Assembly: GCF_001640805.2 (NCBI RefSeq)
Contig: NC_066852.1
Coordinates: 1,571,245 to 1,635,244 of the forward strand
Length of the DNA: 64,000 nt
Origin: Lates calcarifer
Lineage: Eukaryota > Chordata > Actinopteri > Centropomidae
Direction of reading: 5' to 3'
Shown here: positions 39,486-52,312 of the stretch, one piece after another
Position numbering within the stretch: position 1 is the stretch's first letter
How the letters are laid out: every line of letters begins with the position of its first letter
Made by a program: the position numbers and the translations under genes
Notes under the pieces: model-generated
Database searches by the model: none
Told to the model about the DNA's origin: nothing
What the model saw: only the letters and a program-made list of their open reading frames with translations

Positions 39486-40089
39486 GAAGATAAAATAAGT
39501 CGAGTAAACTAAGTAATGAACCATTCTTAATCAAAAGTCAGGCTGAAGAGGCAGAAGTTTGAAGTTTAAAGATTTCAACACTTTCCTCTCAGGTATGATA
39601 ACACAAGTCAAAATTAATTGTTTCACAAATTAACTGAAGCTGTATCAAATTGTGGAGTGAAATATCCAGATTGAATTTGTGCACTGCATCATTTTCTACA
39701 CCTTTGCATCCACCCAACATATTTGTGTAGCTATCATCTTTTTTTAGCCGCATTATAATTTAGTATAAAGTTATTTCTGCTACATAATCAGACGGTTCAG
39801 CTCGTCCTCAGTCTTTGCTTTGATAGTGAAAGTGTTCTCAAACTGTGTTAACGCTTCCTCGGACATCTGAGGACACACAGCTGATCAGCGACAGTAAGTC
39901 ACAGCGCCGTCTGCTCCGGCCGTAAACTCTTTATCAGGACCGGAGCGCCGTGGCTTTGGACATTCCTCCTCTCATGTCTTTGTGTTGTTCGCTGTGTCGT
40001 GTTTATTTCAAACAGAGTTGTAAAAGATGTTCCGAACCGCCCTGGTGCGGGGTCAGAGCGCTGCCGGGGCTTTGATGAGCGACTGTAAC

Positions 40090-40775
40090 TGCACCCATCC
40101 TCACCCTCATCCCCATCCACACATACACCCCCACCCCCCGCCCCAACCAGCCAAAAACCCCAAATCTAAATGGGGGGCTTTGATGTGGCTGGATGGTGCC
40201 TGTTGTTATTGTTTGTATCAGGGCTTGTCACTGGCCGACCCCTCCACCTCCCCACCCCCTCCACCTCACCCCCATCCTGCTCCACTGCCTCCTCTCTTAG
40301 TGCATCGAACAGGGTTTTCATCTTTGTTATTTCATCTGGTAAAAATACAGACTCTTCTTTTAATTCCAGAGCATCTTCTTCTTCTCCTCCTCCTTCTTCT
40401 TGTTCTTCTCTTCCCTCTTCTTCTTCTTCTTCTTCTTCTTCTTCTTCCTCAGTGCAGCCAGACTCTCCCTGATAAGGATGATGGATGGGGCAGAACTCTG
40501 GCTCCAGCCAAGCCCGGCAGCTTCCTGGGAGCTGAGAGATACTGAGGGGGAGGATGGTGGGGAGTGGGGAGGGGGGTTGTGTTGGGGAAAAGGGTTGAGG
40601 GTGGGGGGGTGAGGGCTCGCCTGTGCCCTGCACTGTCCATAGAGTCGGATAATCCACAGTGGGTGTGTCGGTCCTCTGTATGTGAGGTGAGACAGTGGGT
40701 GAAAGGAGTTTTTCTTAAAAAAAAAAAAAAAGAAAAAATGTAAAGAAACTATAATAATAATAATAATAATAATCA
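40090..40775. repeat. Low-complexity compound tract: C-rich, (CTT)n, G-rich, (A)15, (TAA)n
   Basis: In order, the plus strand has a CCCCAC/CCACC-rich stretch (40,090-40,300), a pyrimidine tract dominated by (TTC)n (40,373-40,450), a G-rich stretch (40,540-40,612), fifteen A (40,717-40,731) and about eight TAA units (40,750-40,773). Long open frames on both strands here (for example 40,027-40,545 plus) translate to His/Pro, Ser, Leu or Glu runs and are artefacts of composition. Confidence 0.85.
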
Positions 40776-41579
40776 CCTCATTTTTGAAAGTAAAGTGTCA
40801 TTTGAAAGCATCAGCCAACCTGATTTTATGGCAGAGACACAAAGGTCTGTCTACAGATGACAAGCCTTTTCCAGTTTTTCATCTCAGAATAAGAAACTGG
40901 AAACAAAAAAACGAGCCGTTTTCTGGTTTTTGGAATAAAATCAGAAAACAAATAACTAGTATTTTTTTATTTTTGTTTTATGTTAACACAGGGAAAATGA
41001 TAAATTACTTAAAAATCGTCTGTTTCATCGGGTGTAAACAGCACAGGATCCCTGTGAGATAGCACAGTCCTTTTCTGTGCTGCCCAGCTAAGGTGAATAA
41101 AGCTAGTCATAGCTAGCTATCTTCGCCCAGCAAACATGAAAATAGATGAGCAAGAAACACCCTGCTAAGAGCCCACATCTTCGTGTTTCTGTGTCCTGTT
41201 CTGTGCCGCCCGAAAACAGCGAAAAGAAAAAAATGGAGGCATTTTGTTTTTGAATTGTCACAGTTTCGTGAAGGTGATATCTCAGCAAGGCCTCAGAGGA
41301 ATCCCTTCAGATTTGACTCAAATGTTCACTTGGACTCAAGGATAAACTGGTTAGATTTTGGTGGTCAAAGGTCAAAGATCAAGGTTACTGTGACTTCACA
41401 AGGGTTTGGCAGAGGTGAGGTGGATATTTTAGTATTCTGTGGGTGGTGTCATTGAAGCTTTTCTTCCTTCTCCAGCTCAGTCAAGATCCACACTGAAAAC
41501 AGGAGGAGTACAAGTTTTAATATGTAGTTTTAAAAGACAAACAGGGCCGATGTGAATACTCCCCCTCCTTTGTTCTCAT

Positions 41580-42330
41580 TAAAAACATCATTTTAATGCT
41601 TGAAATTCTCTCTCGCTGCGTATTCATCTGTGTATATAACCACAGCATCCCATCAGTCATTTCTCATGATACAGCAATGCCATCCCTAAATTTCTGTGTA
41701 AAATTTGCCGTGACCTTCAGAGGCAACGTCAGGTCAAATCCTTTTCTAGAGAAACGTCTGGCTCTCTATTTCCTACTGGCATTTAACCTCCCGGCCACCC
41801 AGCCGCCGTCCTGCTGGAAAAACTGCGATTACATTAATGATTTGTTTTGGTTTCAGGAAGACAGAGGTGGGAGGGGGAGACAAGCAAATATATTGTTAAA
41901 TAAAAAAGCCTAATCCGTGTTTACATCCCAAGCAAAGACAGGCATTTGTTTTCATTATGAATCGGGCGAAGATAGTGTTTCCCACAGATGTGCGCTTTCA
42001 AAATAAATTTCCAACCAATTTTCCACTGCTTCTATCTGTGCCGCCCGGGATTAAGGGTGCAGAGCCTGCAGGCTGAGGGATGCGTTGACCTGCCGTCCTA
42101 TCTTGGCATGATCAGAAACATCGACAGGGACGGCGGCCAGGAAGCTGGCAACTCCAACCTTTAAACAAAAATCTGTTTTTGGAGTGCGTTACCTCACGTC
42201 TCTATCTGTGTCCACGCACTCCTCAGCTCTGTCACGCTTCTGATACACCCAGAGATACAGCCAAGGGACAACTTTTATTCCCCAGAATTCCTCCATTTCC
42301 CCATAAGGTGTGCGCTCACGGCTCACAATG
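41580..42330. promoter_or_regulatory. Candidate conserved non-coding element cluster
   Basis: About 750 bp of repeat-free, balanced-composition DNA between AT-rich flanks. It contains ATTACATTAATGATTTG (about 41,830) and other TAAT cores, GATTA motifs, and GC-rich segments near 42,035-42,150. Frames crossing it show no family motif. It resembles a developmental enhancer but is untested. Confidence 0.3.
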
Positions 42331-42899
42331 ATGATTTAGGGCTGTTTATCGCAGCTCGCTTAAACATTTACTTTTCAGCACAAGGTGAAGCTCAGAAGAA
42401 AAATGTCTCTCTGCGGGGTTCAACCTCTGGAGGATTTAACACCGTGTCCCCCCTCACCCCGCTGTCCTCTGCACAGCTGATGTTTACAAGAAAAGCAACT
42501 GGTAATGGGACCCAAGGAATCGTGGGATACATGTCAGAGCTTGGCTGAGTGTCAGAGCGTCCGAGAGCGTGCCTGTATATTTTATTCACGGAAGTGCAGT
42601 GCGTTTTCAGCGCGATTGCTACATCGTGTCTGGGAGGCGTCTCCATTTTTCATCGCAACACATTGTTTTGATCCAGTTCCTCTTTTTAATGACCCATAAT
42701 CCTTTACTGTAAAACGGCTGGAAGGAGATCCAAAAGCCCCCGCTGAGTGACTTATTATCAGTTTATGCTTTAGGATGAAGAGTAAATAAACGAACATTTC
42801 TCCACTCGCCCTGAACCTTCACCTTCTTATGTTCGTCTGCTGAGATTCTTCACTACTTCTTGGCTGTTTTATTGCTTCTTTTCGTCTCTATTTAACACA

Positions 42900-42934
42900 C
42901 CCCCCCCCCCACACACACACACACACACACACAC
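42900..42934 (+). repeat. (C)n(AC)n microsatellite
   Basis: A run of about ten C is followed by about 12 AC units. Confidence 0.9.
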
Positions 42935-43390
42935 CTCCTTTGCTCCCCTCCACCTCCTGTGTTAAGCCTTGACAATATCTAACACCTTGAGCTTTTTAAG
43001 AGGCTGCAGTTTCAGAGAAATTACTCCAGAGATGCTGTTGAATGTTAAGTGCAGGGGTATGTTTCTGGGTGAGGGAGGGGGGCACCGGGTTCCTCAGCTT
43101 TCCTGGGGGGGCTTAAGTAGGGCCTGATCAGGGTCAGATTTGTAAGTAGAGGTCAGATTTGGAGATTTTTTGTTACAGAAACATAGAATAAATTTGAGGT
43201 TTTAACTCATGTCGAGGGATTTGGGGTGGGGGGGGTCGTGTGTGTGTACATTGAGGGGGTTGGTGGTTCCACTAATGGGGGTTTAGCTGAGACACATTAA
43301 GACGTGGAGGAAAAAGGTCGAGCATGATTAGTGACCGCCTTAATGGTATAATGTCGCCTCTATTTCAGTCTTCCTGCAGAGGATGGGAGT

Positions 43391-43444
43391 GTGTGTGTGT
43401 GTGTCCCGAGGAATGCATACAAGGACCAAGTGTGTGTGTGTGTG
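43391..43444 (+). repeat. Two short (GT)n tracts
   Basis: Tracts at 43,391-43,404 and 43,430-43,444 are separated by unique sequence. Confidence 0.8.
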
Positions 43445-46400
43445 TTTATAACCTTTATAACCTTTAACTTTCATTCGTACATATCCTATGAAAAGCTCAA
43501 TTTCATATCTTCAGTTATTGGTCCTTTTTTGTAACACTTGCTGTCAGAGCTGTTAAAGGTTTTAAGGATTAAACTGAAGATTAAAGTTCAGTTAATCAGA
43601 GCAGAGTGGTGTTAGCATTTTAGCGCTCCTGGTTCTTTCATCCCAGAGTCAGTGTGTTTCTGGTTAAATGTCTAAAATAAGGTCTGTGGTTTTAACACAA
43701 GCTGAAGACATTTTCACATTTTATTCTACGAAATACATCAGAAATACCCCACTTGTGATTTTTTAGGCTTTTACGCGTCTTAAAAAAGGCGGTTGCTAAC
43801 GAGTGTCTAAATGAGACTACAGAGGTTGTCGAGGACGTTGTGAACCTCGGTCTTCGGTACCAAAGTTCACCTTCCTCTCCAACCGTTCATTGGAAAACAC
43901 GTCAGCACCAAACATAATCCAGGCAGCATTACATTTCCCTCAAAGCCCTCAGATTAGTAGTATATAAACATCATTTCAAGGAGACGAGGTTCCATATAAA
44001 TGTACTTTCCTGTAATATGGGTTTTAACAGATGTAGCTTGTTATCGTCTGAGCTGCCTGTTGACTCTGATCCCCTGCTGAATCAACTGGAGACACATTAT
44101 ATTTACTGTTGGTAGCTAATGTGGTCAGTGGTGGTTTAGACAGTCAGACTACAGTCCTCTCTCTGCAGGGCATTTCCAGCTGTACTGGCACTGGTCAGAG
44201 CTATCTGATTACGCTCCAATCAAAAGGACAATATTGGCCCCATAATGGATGAACTGATATATTAATCCTCCTCGACTGTCGGTGTGTGCCAACAGTGCAA
44301 CAGACATGGCGTCCGCTGACAGCCAGGCTCGGTGTTATCTGCTCTGCAGGAGTGACGTTAGAGAGCCAGGAGGGGGGAGAGAGGGAGGCAGATAGAGAGC
44401 TAGACACACTCTTCACAGTCTTCTTCACTTTTATTTCTCCACTTTCTGACGCCGTGACCTCTTCACCTCCTCGCTGTTGGTAAACCACAGACTGTCTAAC
44501 ACCGGTGATCTCAAAGCTGAACTACGCTCCGTTCACCGTGAGTCACCTGGGAAAAGAATGTGAAAAGCCTTAAAGCTGGGAGCCTTCACATCAGTTTCAA
44601 GGACAAGAAATATCTCGTAGTGACCAACAATTCTGTCGACCCGCAGAGGATACGGTTTCATTGTGGTTGTATTGACACACAGAGGGGCAGAGAAGGAACA
44701 CCTGCTTCGATGTTGTCCAAGAAAGTCCACTAAAGTGCTTGTTTTTGCCACTGACAGGCTCAGATTGTTGTTCTAAAGGCCTTTTCACACACAGCGCAAT
44801 GCAAATATAGACCGGGAAAATGCGACATACTCGCCCACGAATACACAGAAGCTGAAGCTGCACCGCGGCCAGTTGTGGAGGTATTTTTCAGGATGTTTGT
44901 GGGACAGTTTGAGGTCCTGTTGGGGAGGTGACCACCACGTTTGGGGAGGCAGGGGATCAACTACCAGGATCTTTTGACCAGGAGCAGCCTCTGGCAGCCT
45001 GTGTGATTCGCTCAGATCACAAATTAATCTTTTTTCGTTGCGTAACATTCGCGTTCTGTGAGGAAATACTGAACAAAAACAACAACTTTTAAAAAATAAA
45101 TTGACGTTTGAATTAATCGCACAAAAAAACTGTACATTGTCAGCCGCAGTATATCTGCACATGAAATGTATTCATTTATAATCTGTTACTCTGAATATGA
45201 ATATGAGAAACTTTTTGTGAGAGCGATAAACAGTAGAGACGAATCTCCTGTTTTACCTCTTGCATTTTTATGTACAGTGATAACAATCCGACTCCTTGAA
45301 AAAGAAAAAGAGGAGACTGCCCTCCTGCTTCTGGGAAAAGTAGTTAAAAGGACGACGAGCAGAAAGCAGAGCTGGAGGAGAGGCTGAATGGGACGAGGGT
45401 TAGAGGAGGTGATTTGAGACGGAGAGATGACAAGAGCTGAGGAGAGGAGGAGGAGGAGGGGGCACAGGGAGGAGAGGAGATGAGGTAAGAGACTCGTGGG
45501 AAAGAGATGAGAGGAAGAAGAGGAGAAAGAGCAACGAGACAGGGAGAGAAACTACAATATATATCTCTAATGTGAGCCTCTACAGGTGACCAGGTGGAAT
45601 TACAAAAACAATCAGTCACTGTTTTTCCTCTGCAACACCTGCAGCTACAAAGGCAGAACACACTGCCCCACGTTAATGAAACAGGTGAGGTGAATTCAGA
45701 GTAATGTACATGACCAGTGTAGTGAACAGTGACTAATAAAGATAAAAACTCAAATTGTGCATTTCAAAAAAAAAAAGCAAAAACACACAACTAAGTTTGG
45801 TTAACGAGTTTTACCTTTGATGATCGTCTTAGTTTTGAACCTGGAGTCCTGTCAGTACTTTTTATACCGTCGCCTTCATCTAGCACCACCATCAGATCAA
45901 AGTTTTAATTTAAAATAAAGAGTTTATATTTATCTATGAGATTCCACCAGCTTTAGACGTACTTTAGAGGAACGTCCCCGGAGGTTGGATTTCCAACTTG
46001 GAAAGTCATGTATTGTCTATGGAATGACAAACATAATTGAAACGTTTTTTACGCAATGAAAATCAAAGATATGACGTTTAAGACGTTTTAACCTCCTCTG
46101 AGGTGTTCTTCAGGTGGAGTCCATATTTGTTTGGATTCTCCAAAAGAGCGAGAACATTAAAGCCATTCCTTGTTTTTCTGACTCCTCAACTGGAACATGG
46201 TTCAGACGTCCGACTTCCGATGTAAATGGAACGAACCATTTAACTCAGCTTTAGCACAACCACCACCACTAGCATAGCTGCTCTTGATTCATTCATGTTC
46301 TGTTAATTGCTGGTAAGCTTGCCGCTCCCAGTTCCCTCACTGTCATTCGATTTATGGTGATAATGTGCTCTTGTTTATAAGAAATGATTAGACATAACCG

Positions 46401-47321
46401 AGTGAAATATAACAAAGAGTTGTGAAAGAATAAGAAAAACAGCAAGAAAGAGAAAGCTTTGAGAGTGATAACAACCCTGCTATCATACCTCCCAGCCATT
46501 TTCCAACACAGTCATTGATCATACGACAAAAAAGAGGCCCAAACATCTCCACCATGTATTGTATTAATCTTCCGTGCAGAGATGTGAGTGAGCATTGCAG
46601 ACGGAGTGACTTGAACCTCTGAATCAGAAATACTCCACTCCACGGTGGTCAAAATTAAACCTAAACCCATTTTTCCACAGCAGGCAGGACTCGTTAGAGC
46701 GAGTGGAGGAAGTCCGGTAACAGAAGTTGAACCTGAGTGCAGCCTCCAAAGAGCAGCAGCAGCAGCAGCCACTTGTTTCTGTTTATTTCAGCTTCATGAT
46801 GTTTGTCTAATGGGACAGACATCAAAGAGGAGACGGACATCTGAGACAGATTGTTGTTGGTTTTTCTTTCATTTTTCTTTCATTTTTTTCTTCACACACT
46901 ATCTCCGTAACTCAGGGGAACATGGAAGCCCTGTGACCCTGGATGATTTATCAAGACATTTCTCTCTTTTTTCCCCCCTCTTTCTCTCTCTCTCTCTCTT
47001 CTCTTCAGTTAAAGTAAATGACTGGTATGTGGAGAGAGTCCACAGCCCCCCTCACGAGCTATTAGGCCTCCCTCCGCCTCCCCCTGTGGAGAGAGGGAGA
47101 TAAGGGAAAATTGAAAATGAAGAGGAAAGGGAGGGAGAGAGAGAGACATCACCATATCCACAGGCAGAGCTCTTGTTCTCCTCCACTATCTCTCCTTCTC
47201 TCCCTCCTTTGAGCTTGATTAGCCGCCAAGCTTAAGAGGCTTGTTATCAACCTTGGAGACGATGGAAGTTCATCGGCCACAGGACTTGACTGATGGAGAC
47301 GGGGATGGAGGCTTTTTCTGA

Positions 47322-47344
47322 GTGTGTGTGTGTGTGTGTGTGTG
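47322..47344 (+). repeat. (GT)n microsatellite
   Basis: About 11 GT units. Confidence 0.9.
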
Positions 47345-48579
47345 GAGGAAGTGGCGTATATCTTTTTGACTGATGTGGAGTCACGGTAGAATGCGGTCAG
47401 CTCATTCGTATCCGGGGCCGCGGGGACTCCAACATGTCTGCTGGCTGGGTTTTTTTTTTTTTTACTCCGTCCCACGAATCGTCCAAGTGCTGCACGCAAA
47501 ATCTGCTCTGTGCTCAGGGTCAACTCGACCCCGAAATCTTCATTGAAGGCAGATAAATTAAAGAGTTTGGTGCCAATTTAACGCATGGCCGTGGCTCAGA
47601 AAAGGCAAAGAAAGTTCATGATAAACTCAGACGCTCTCCTTTTGGGGGAACAGCAGCCTGCTATTTAAACTATCTCCTGGGGATCCACTAAGTGTTACTT
47701 TATCTTATCTTATCCAGAGGGGGGCAGCAAAACTATCCATCCAAGTGACCCAGACAACAAGTCCTCATACATTAACTATTTTTTTTCTCATGGTCTTGCA
47801 AAACAGTCAATATGACTTGAATGTGAAAGTTCATTTTTGCCTTTGGAAACAAAAGCTTGACCCAGTAATCTTAACTCAAGGTCTACCTACTGCATTTCTC
47901 CTCAGGTTTTCAACTGCATCTCATGATTTTCATCAACAAGCAGAGTTTGCTCAGTTGTCATCATGTGACTTCAGTATATGGATTACACGATAACAGATTG
48001 TATTTTTGACCAAAACCAAACATAAAAATCATCAACCAGGAGTGAAAGATGTTACTGTCTTCTCTTTGTATGCAGCCACCTGTTGTCATGTGACCAAACT
48101 CCCACACTTCTGTAAAGACAACTGAGGAAACTCCATCCACTGAGAGTGTGAGATGTGGGAAGCTCTGGAAAAGCTAGAAAGTTGGATTTGACTTGAGGCT
48201 ATTTTGTCAAACAACTTGTATGGATAGGAGTGTTTTCTGATCTTGTATAAGTTTGTGTTATTGATCTATCTGTGTGGTGATGGTTTAGGAAAGACCCTGG
48301 TGGGCAGAAGACGGGATGTGAACAATGGTCTCATCCCTAAAAGGTTTTGCAGTGCCACAGCTTCACAGTTGCAACATTACACTACTGAACAAATTTACAG
48401 TCCTCTCACTACTCAGAGAAGATGCTAATCAGCTCTTAAAGTAGAAAAAGGTTGCACATTAACAGCACATTCACCTGTATAATCTGTCTAAACCACTGGA
48501 TGGATAATGACACAATGACACAGATGTGTAAAAGACCTCCTACAGAGGAGCAGCACACCCAGACGAAAGGCCTCATCAA

Positions 48580-49040
48580 ATGACCACAAACCATGACGCC
48601 ATGTTGTTTGTGGTCCATCGATCTCTGGGTTATGGGCCAGCACGTTCAGGACTCCAACCCGGAATCAGATAAAACGGCGCAGGCTGTTAAGATGCTTGCT
48701 TGGAAACTCGGGGGTCACAAGTTTGAATCTTACCTGAATTTTGAGGGCAAAACTGAATGGAAACACCCAAAACCTTGATGACACCGCGGTTAAAAAATGA
48801 AAACTGGAAACCAGATCTGAGAGATGGTTCAGGTGTGAACAGGACCGGTGGTACAGTGTGAATATCAGCGGCTGTAAGGTGACTTATGGTGCAGAATGTG
48901 ATGGATCGAATCCTGCACGTTACCAGGACCTGGAAATGCCTCACTGCTGCAGGAATGCTCGGGCTTTGGGGGTTGTGCCCCCCCCCGGCCCCCTGGAGAG
49001 TCAGGAGCAGGGGGTTATCAGACAGAAAACAATAAATGGC
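48580..49040 (+). mobile_element. SINE-like element with two tRNA-like modules
   Basis: Module 2 (about 48,842-48,925) has an A-box-like TGGTACAGTGT (48,849-48,859) and a strong B-box GGATCGAATCC (48,903-48,913), with 54 bp between box starts. Module 1 (about 48,675-48,735) has a tRNA-like gttaagatgcttgcttgg segment and a weaker B-box GTTTGAATCTT at about 48,721. Both lie on the plus strand, roughly 180 bp apart. The spacing and substitutions rule out functional tRNAs. A tRNA-derived SINE, or two tandem insertions, is the simplest reading. Outer borders are uncertain. Confidence 0.5.
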
Positions 49041-49467
49041 TGAAATTTTACATTTTATTTATTTTATTTTTGTTGATTTCTGTAGCTTACTTTAACTCCA
49101 AACGAGTGGTTCTTGCATGAGTGTGATTGTCGTTGAGTGTCAGTTTCCTTGTGAGCCATTCCTTACAGTTTTATCAGAAGCTGCATCAGTTAATTCGTGA
49201 CTTGACGGGTATTGTCTCTCAGTGTTTCTCTCCTCTGTCTGAGTCCTCGGCGGCTCTGGATGAGGCCTCGTAGGGCGACAGGACCGTGTAAACATTCCCA
49301 GCCTTCAGAATCTGTCTGTCTGCCGGGGGTTGATGCATCTGTCCGACCCGTTTGTTTACTGGCCGAAGAATGTTAAGAATATAGACTTCAGTTAGTGTGT
49401 GTGTCTGTGTGTGTGTGTGTAATTGCATGTCCACGTGACCGTGCACTTAAAATAGAGAGTGTGAGAG

Positions 49468-49685
49468 GCCGAGTGGTGGTGGTGGTGGTGGGGGGGTGGC
49501 ACATGGTTGGGGCGGGGTCACGAGTTTTGTTTCCTTTTGTATCGTCTTAATGTTTGTAATGATCCAGCGGGTTGTGGATCTGGTGAATATTGCACGCTGT
49601 TTAGTCTACCAATCACCACGGTGACAAAGAGTCTAGGTTTTTTGGGAGGGGGGTAGAGGTGAGGGTAGGGGTGGGGGTGGGGTCT
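49468..49685 (+). repeat. G-rich (GGT)n and G-run tract
   Basis: A (GGT)n run ending in seven G (about 49,474-49,497) and a second cluster of G-runs at 49,638-49,683 could both form G-quadruplexes on the plus strand. Confidence 0.75.
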
Positions 49686-51606
49686 AGTGGGTCAGGGTAG
49701 TTAGTGGTGTTGTTGTTCAGGGAGGGCTGTGCTGCAGAAAATACACACACATGTAAAAATATATATTGTGGCATTTGCTTTCAAAGCACCGGAAATGACT
49801 AATTTCAAACTGTTCAAGTCCTAAAGTTCAGGTTTTGCACATGTGAACACAGTTGATCGCTGTAATTGTTCTCCTGTCTGTAATGGCTGCAAAGAGACTC
49901 CCTGTTGATGCAACTCCAGTGTAAGTAATGAGAGAAAAATCTGCAGTCTGGTTACTGTGTAAACACAAAGTCGATATCTTTTAAAGTTACAGCCCTTTCA
50001 GTTCAGTTCCCACTTTATGTTACCGAGCTGCAGATGCCGAGGACTCAGATTATCTTAAGCTTAACTTTGAAATGCATTTCTACACAGACCTACAGCTGTG
50101 GATTCAGTCCTCCATCATTTACAGGGATCTCTCTGCAGTCAGTCATGGCAAGAGGAACAATGACAGCGACCAATGAAGCTGTCAATCTGCAAGGGAAGTA
50201 AATACATTAACCCGCCCTTTAGCATCTGACACCATCACTTATAAATTCACATTGCATGACCCACAGAATTTATTCCAAATTCCAGTTGATAAAATGTGTT
50301 CAAAATGATGGTTAAGATTTAAAAACACTGGTTCTTAAACTCAAATTATTTTCTTAATGTAAGCATCATATACCTTCAGCCAGAGCCACAAACTCAGTCA
50401 TATGACTTAGCCTTTTTATGTATCACAGGCGCAAATTATGATAAAAAATAAAAAATAAAGTATAACTGTCAAGATAAACATAAAGGATTTGAAATTAACA
50501 CTTGACTGCTCTTTGATTTTTGAAATTTAAATTGATATCTTCCGCCCACAAAGCTCAAAGATTAAAAATTATTTAAAAAGACTATTAAAGACTTTAAAGA
50601 TATATATATTTTTCAGTTAAAAGGTATTAATTATTTAATTGTTTAGTCTGTAAGATGTAAGAAAATGGCCATTATAAGATCCCAGAGCCTAATGTGATGC
50701 CTTCAAAAGCCCAAAGACTGAAAATGATTGTAAAAGTACCGTTATAAAAAGAAAAGTCGTCGCCAATCGCGTTCCCCGAACAGGAGGCAAAGAGTTTGTG
50801 TTTGTCAGTGCAGACCAGCTGACCTCAGATTATCACATGGCCTGATGTAAAGGCTTTGCCGTGATCAACAAGAGGAGCAACATCCAAAATATTCAGATCA
50901 GAAACTACCACTTACAGTGATCAGACAAACCTGAACGTTTTTTCTTTAAAAATCTTTTAAAATCTACATTAAATTTGCTGATGGCGGTACGTTTGTGATA
51001 TTGTCAAAACATTGTGGGTAAAATGTTTTTTCTCGTGTTTTAAAGCTGATTAAAGGGAGGAGATCTGGGTTTAAGACATTAAAACAAGTTCAAACACAAT
51101 CTGCTCATAGCCAGATAAAAAATGCAAATACTCCTGAAACGAGGCCAGAGCTGCAAGTCTTGATAAAAGTCTTTGGTTTAGAGTAGAGACAAGTTTAAGA
51201 CAAAGAGTTATGTACTTGATTATGTGTTAGATTGTATGTTAGTTGTTCACTAAATACTGTTTTCAAAGGGTTTGTTGCAGTGGAGAACAGTGACTGTGCA
51301 GAACCACCGATCCCCCTCAGGCACCCCCACAGCTGCTCTGGACAGTTTTAAAACTCCTGCTGACTGTGAAAGGTAATTCCAGTGAGGCTGCACTCTTACC
51401 GTAACACACATTAATTCTCGGCTGTCTGCAAATGTTGGAGTCACTGTGGGATGTAAGGTATTTGGGGATGTTTAAAAGCTTGGCTTTGGTTTGACTGGCT
51501 ACTTTTTGATTTGTTTTATGTTCATTTATGTTCAGTTCAAATCAAAGATTTAAATGTTGACTTTGGTGACATCTGATAGGCTGAGGAAAGAGTCTTTAAT
51601 CCGTCT

Positions 51607-51739
51607 TTAATCTCAGAATTCCAACTTCAATCTCAGAGTTCTGACTTGAAACTTGGAATTCTGACTTTAATCTCAGAGTTCTGAATTTAAATTTAAAATT
51701 CCAATTTTAATCTCAGAATTCTGACTTCAATCTCAGATT
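51607..51739 (+). repeat. 20-bp tandem repeat, about 6.6 copies
   Basis: The unit is TTAATCTCAGAATTCTGACT with substitutions only, so the 20-bp period is exact across six full units (51,607-51,726) plus a partial one. Units 3 and 5 are the most diverged. Confidence 0.9.
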
Positions 51740-52298
51740 ATAGAATAATCCCTGCAATATACACTACTCTTTTTTCCCTCTAAGACATTTGTAGAGCAAA
51801 TCCTTTGAGGATGTTAATCAGAAAATCATGAAAAAAAAATTAATGACTGACAGCACAGCTTGTCTCACCATCATCTTCATACAAAAATATAGATGCAAAG
51901 TGATGATCAATTTCAGTATTTAGGTTTTTAGGTAATTAGAGGTTAAACTATTTACAGAAGATTAAAATTTAAGCCTTTCTAAATGGACAGCAGTCCCAGA
52001 AGACTCTCACCAGACTTGTGTGTCTAACTGAGTGAGGCATTGCTGCTGTTTGTGTTTGCTAAATGCAAATGAGATATATACAGATGTGTTTATAGTCCTT
52101 TTTAGGGCCAAATAAAGTAACTAAACAAGTCTGACACAACAGCAGAGAGACGACATCTGCACAAGAGTTATAGATCTTATTCACCTTTTCAATGAACCTT
52201 GAGATGCACTTAGAGGATGTTTGCAGCAGTCGTATATCAAGGCTAACAACAGTGGAGAGCCACTTCAGAGGAGCCTGGCAGGAGTCAAAGCTTCAGTA

Positions 52299-52312
52299 CT
52301 GCCCCCTAGTGG
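52299..52312 (-). promoter_or_regulatory. CTCF-like motif
   Basis: The minus strand reads CCACTAGGGGGCAG, which fits the vertebrate CTCF core CCASYAGRKGGCRS at all 14 positions. Confidence 0.5.

Larger units (their letters stand above)
40776..48579. other. Intergenic DNA, right-central desert
   Basis: No exon is recognisable. It includes a candidate regulatory block at 41.58-42.33 kb and microsatellites at 42.9, 43.4 and 47.3 kb. A homeodomain-site-rich stretch lies at 44,200-44,290 (CCCATAATGG and ATTAATCC cores), and GAGG-rich DNA at 45,420-45,530. A possible palindromic repeat remnant lies at about 45,960-46,230, a (CT)n at about 46,985-47,005, and a CTCF-like site with two mismatches at 47,714-47,727. 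Confidence 0.5.

Noticed and set aside
40027..40657. Long open frames on both strands (172 and 163 codons)
   Set aside because: They translate to His/Pro, Ser, Leu or Glu homopolymers dictated by microsatellites. There is no conserved domain and no splice structure.
45960..46230. Possible palindromic MITE (ttggatttccaacttgg and gacttccgatgtaaatggaa)
   Set aside because: The putative ends match poorly and no target-site duplication is visible, so it is mentioned only as a possible remnant within the intergenic entry.
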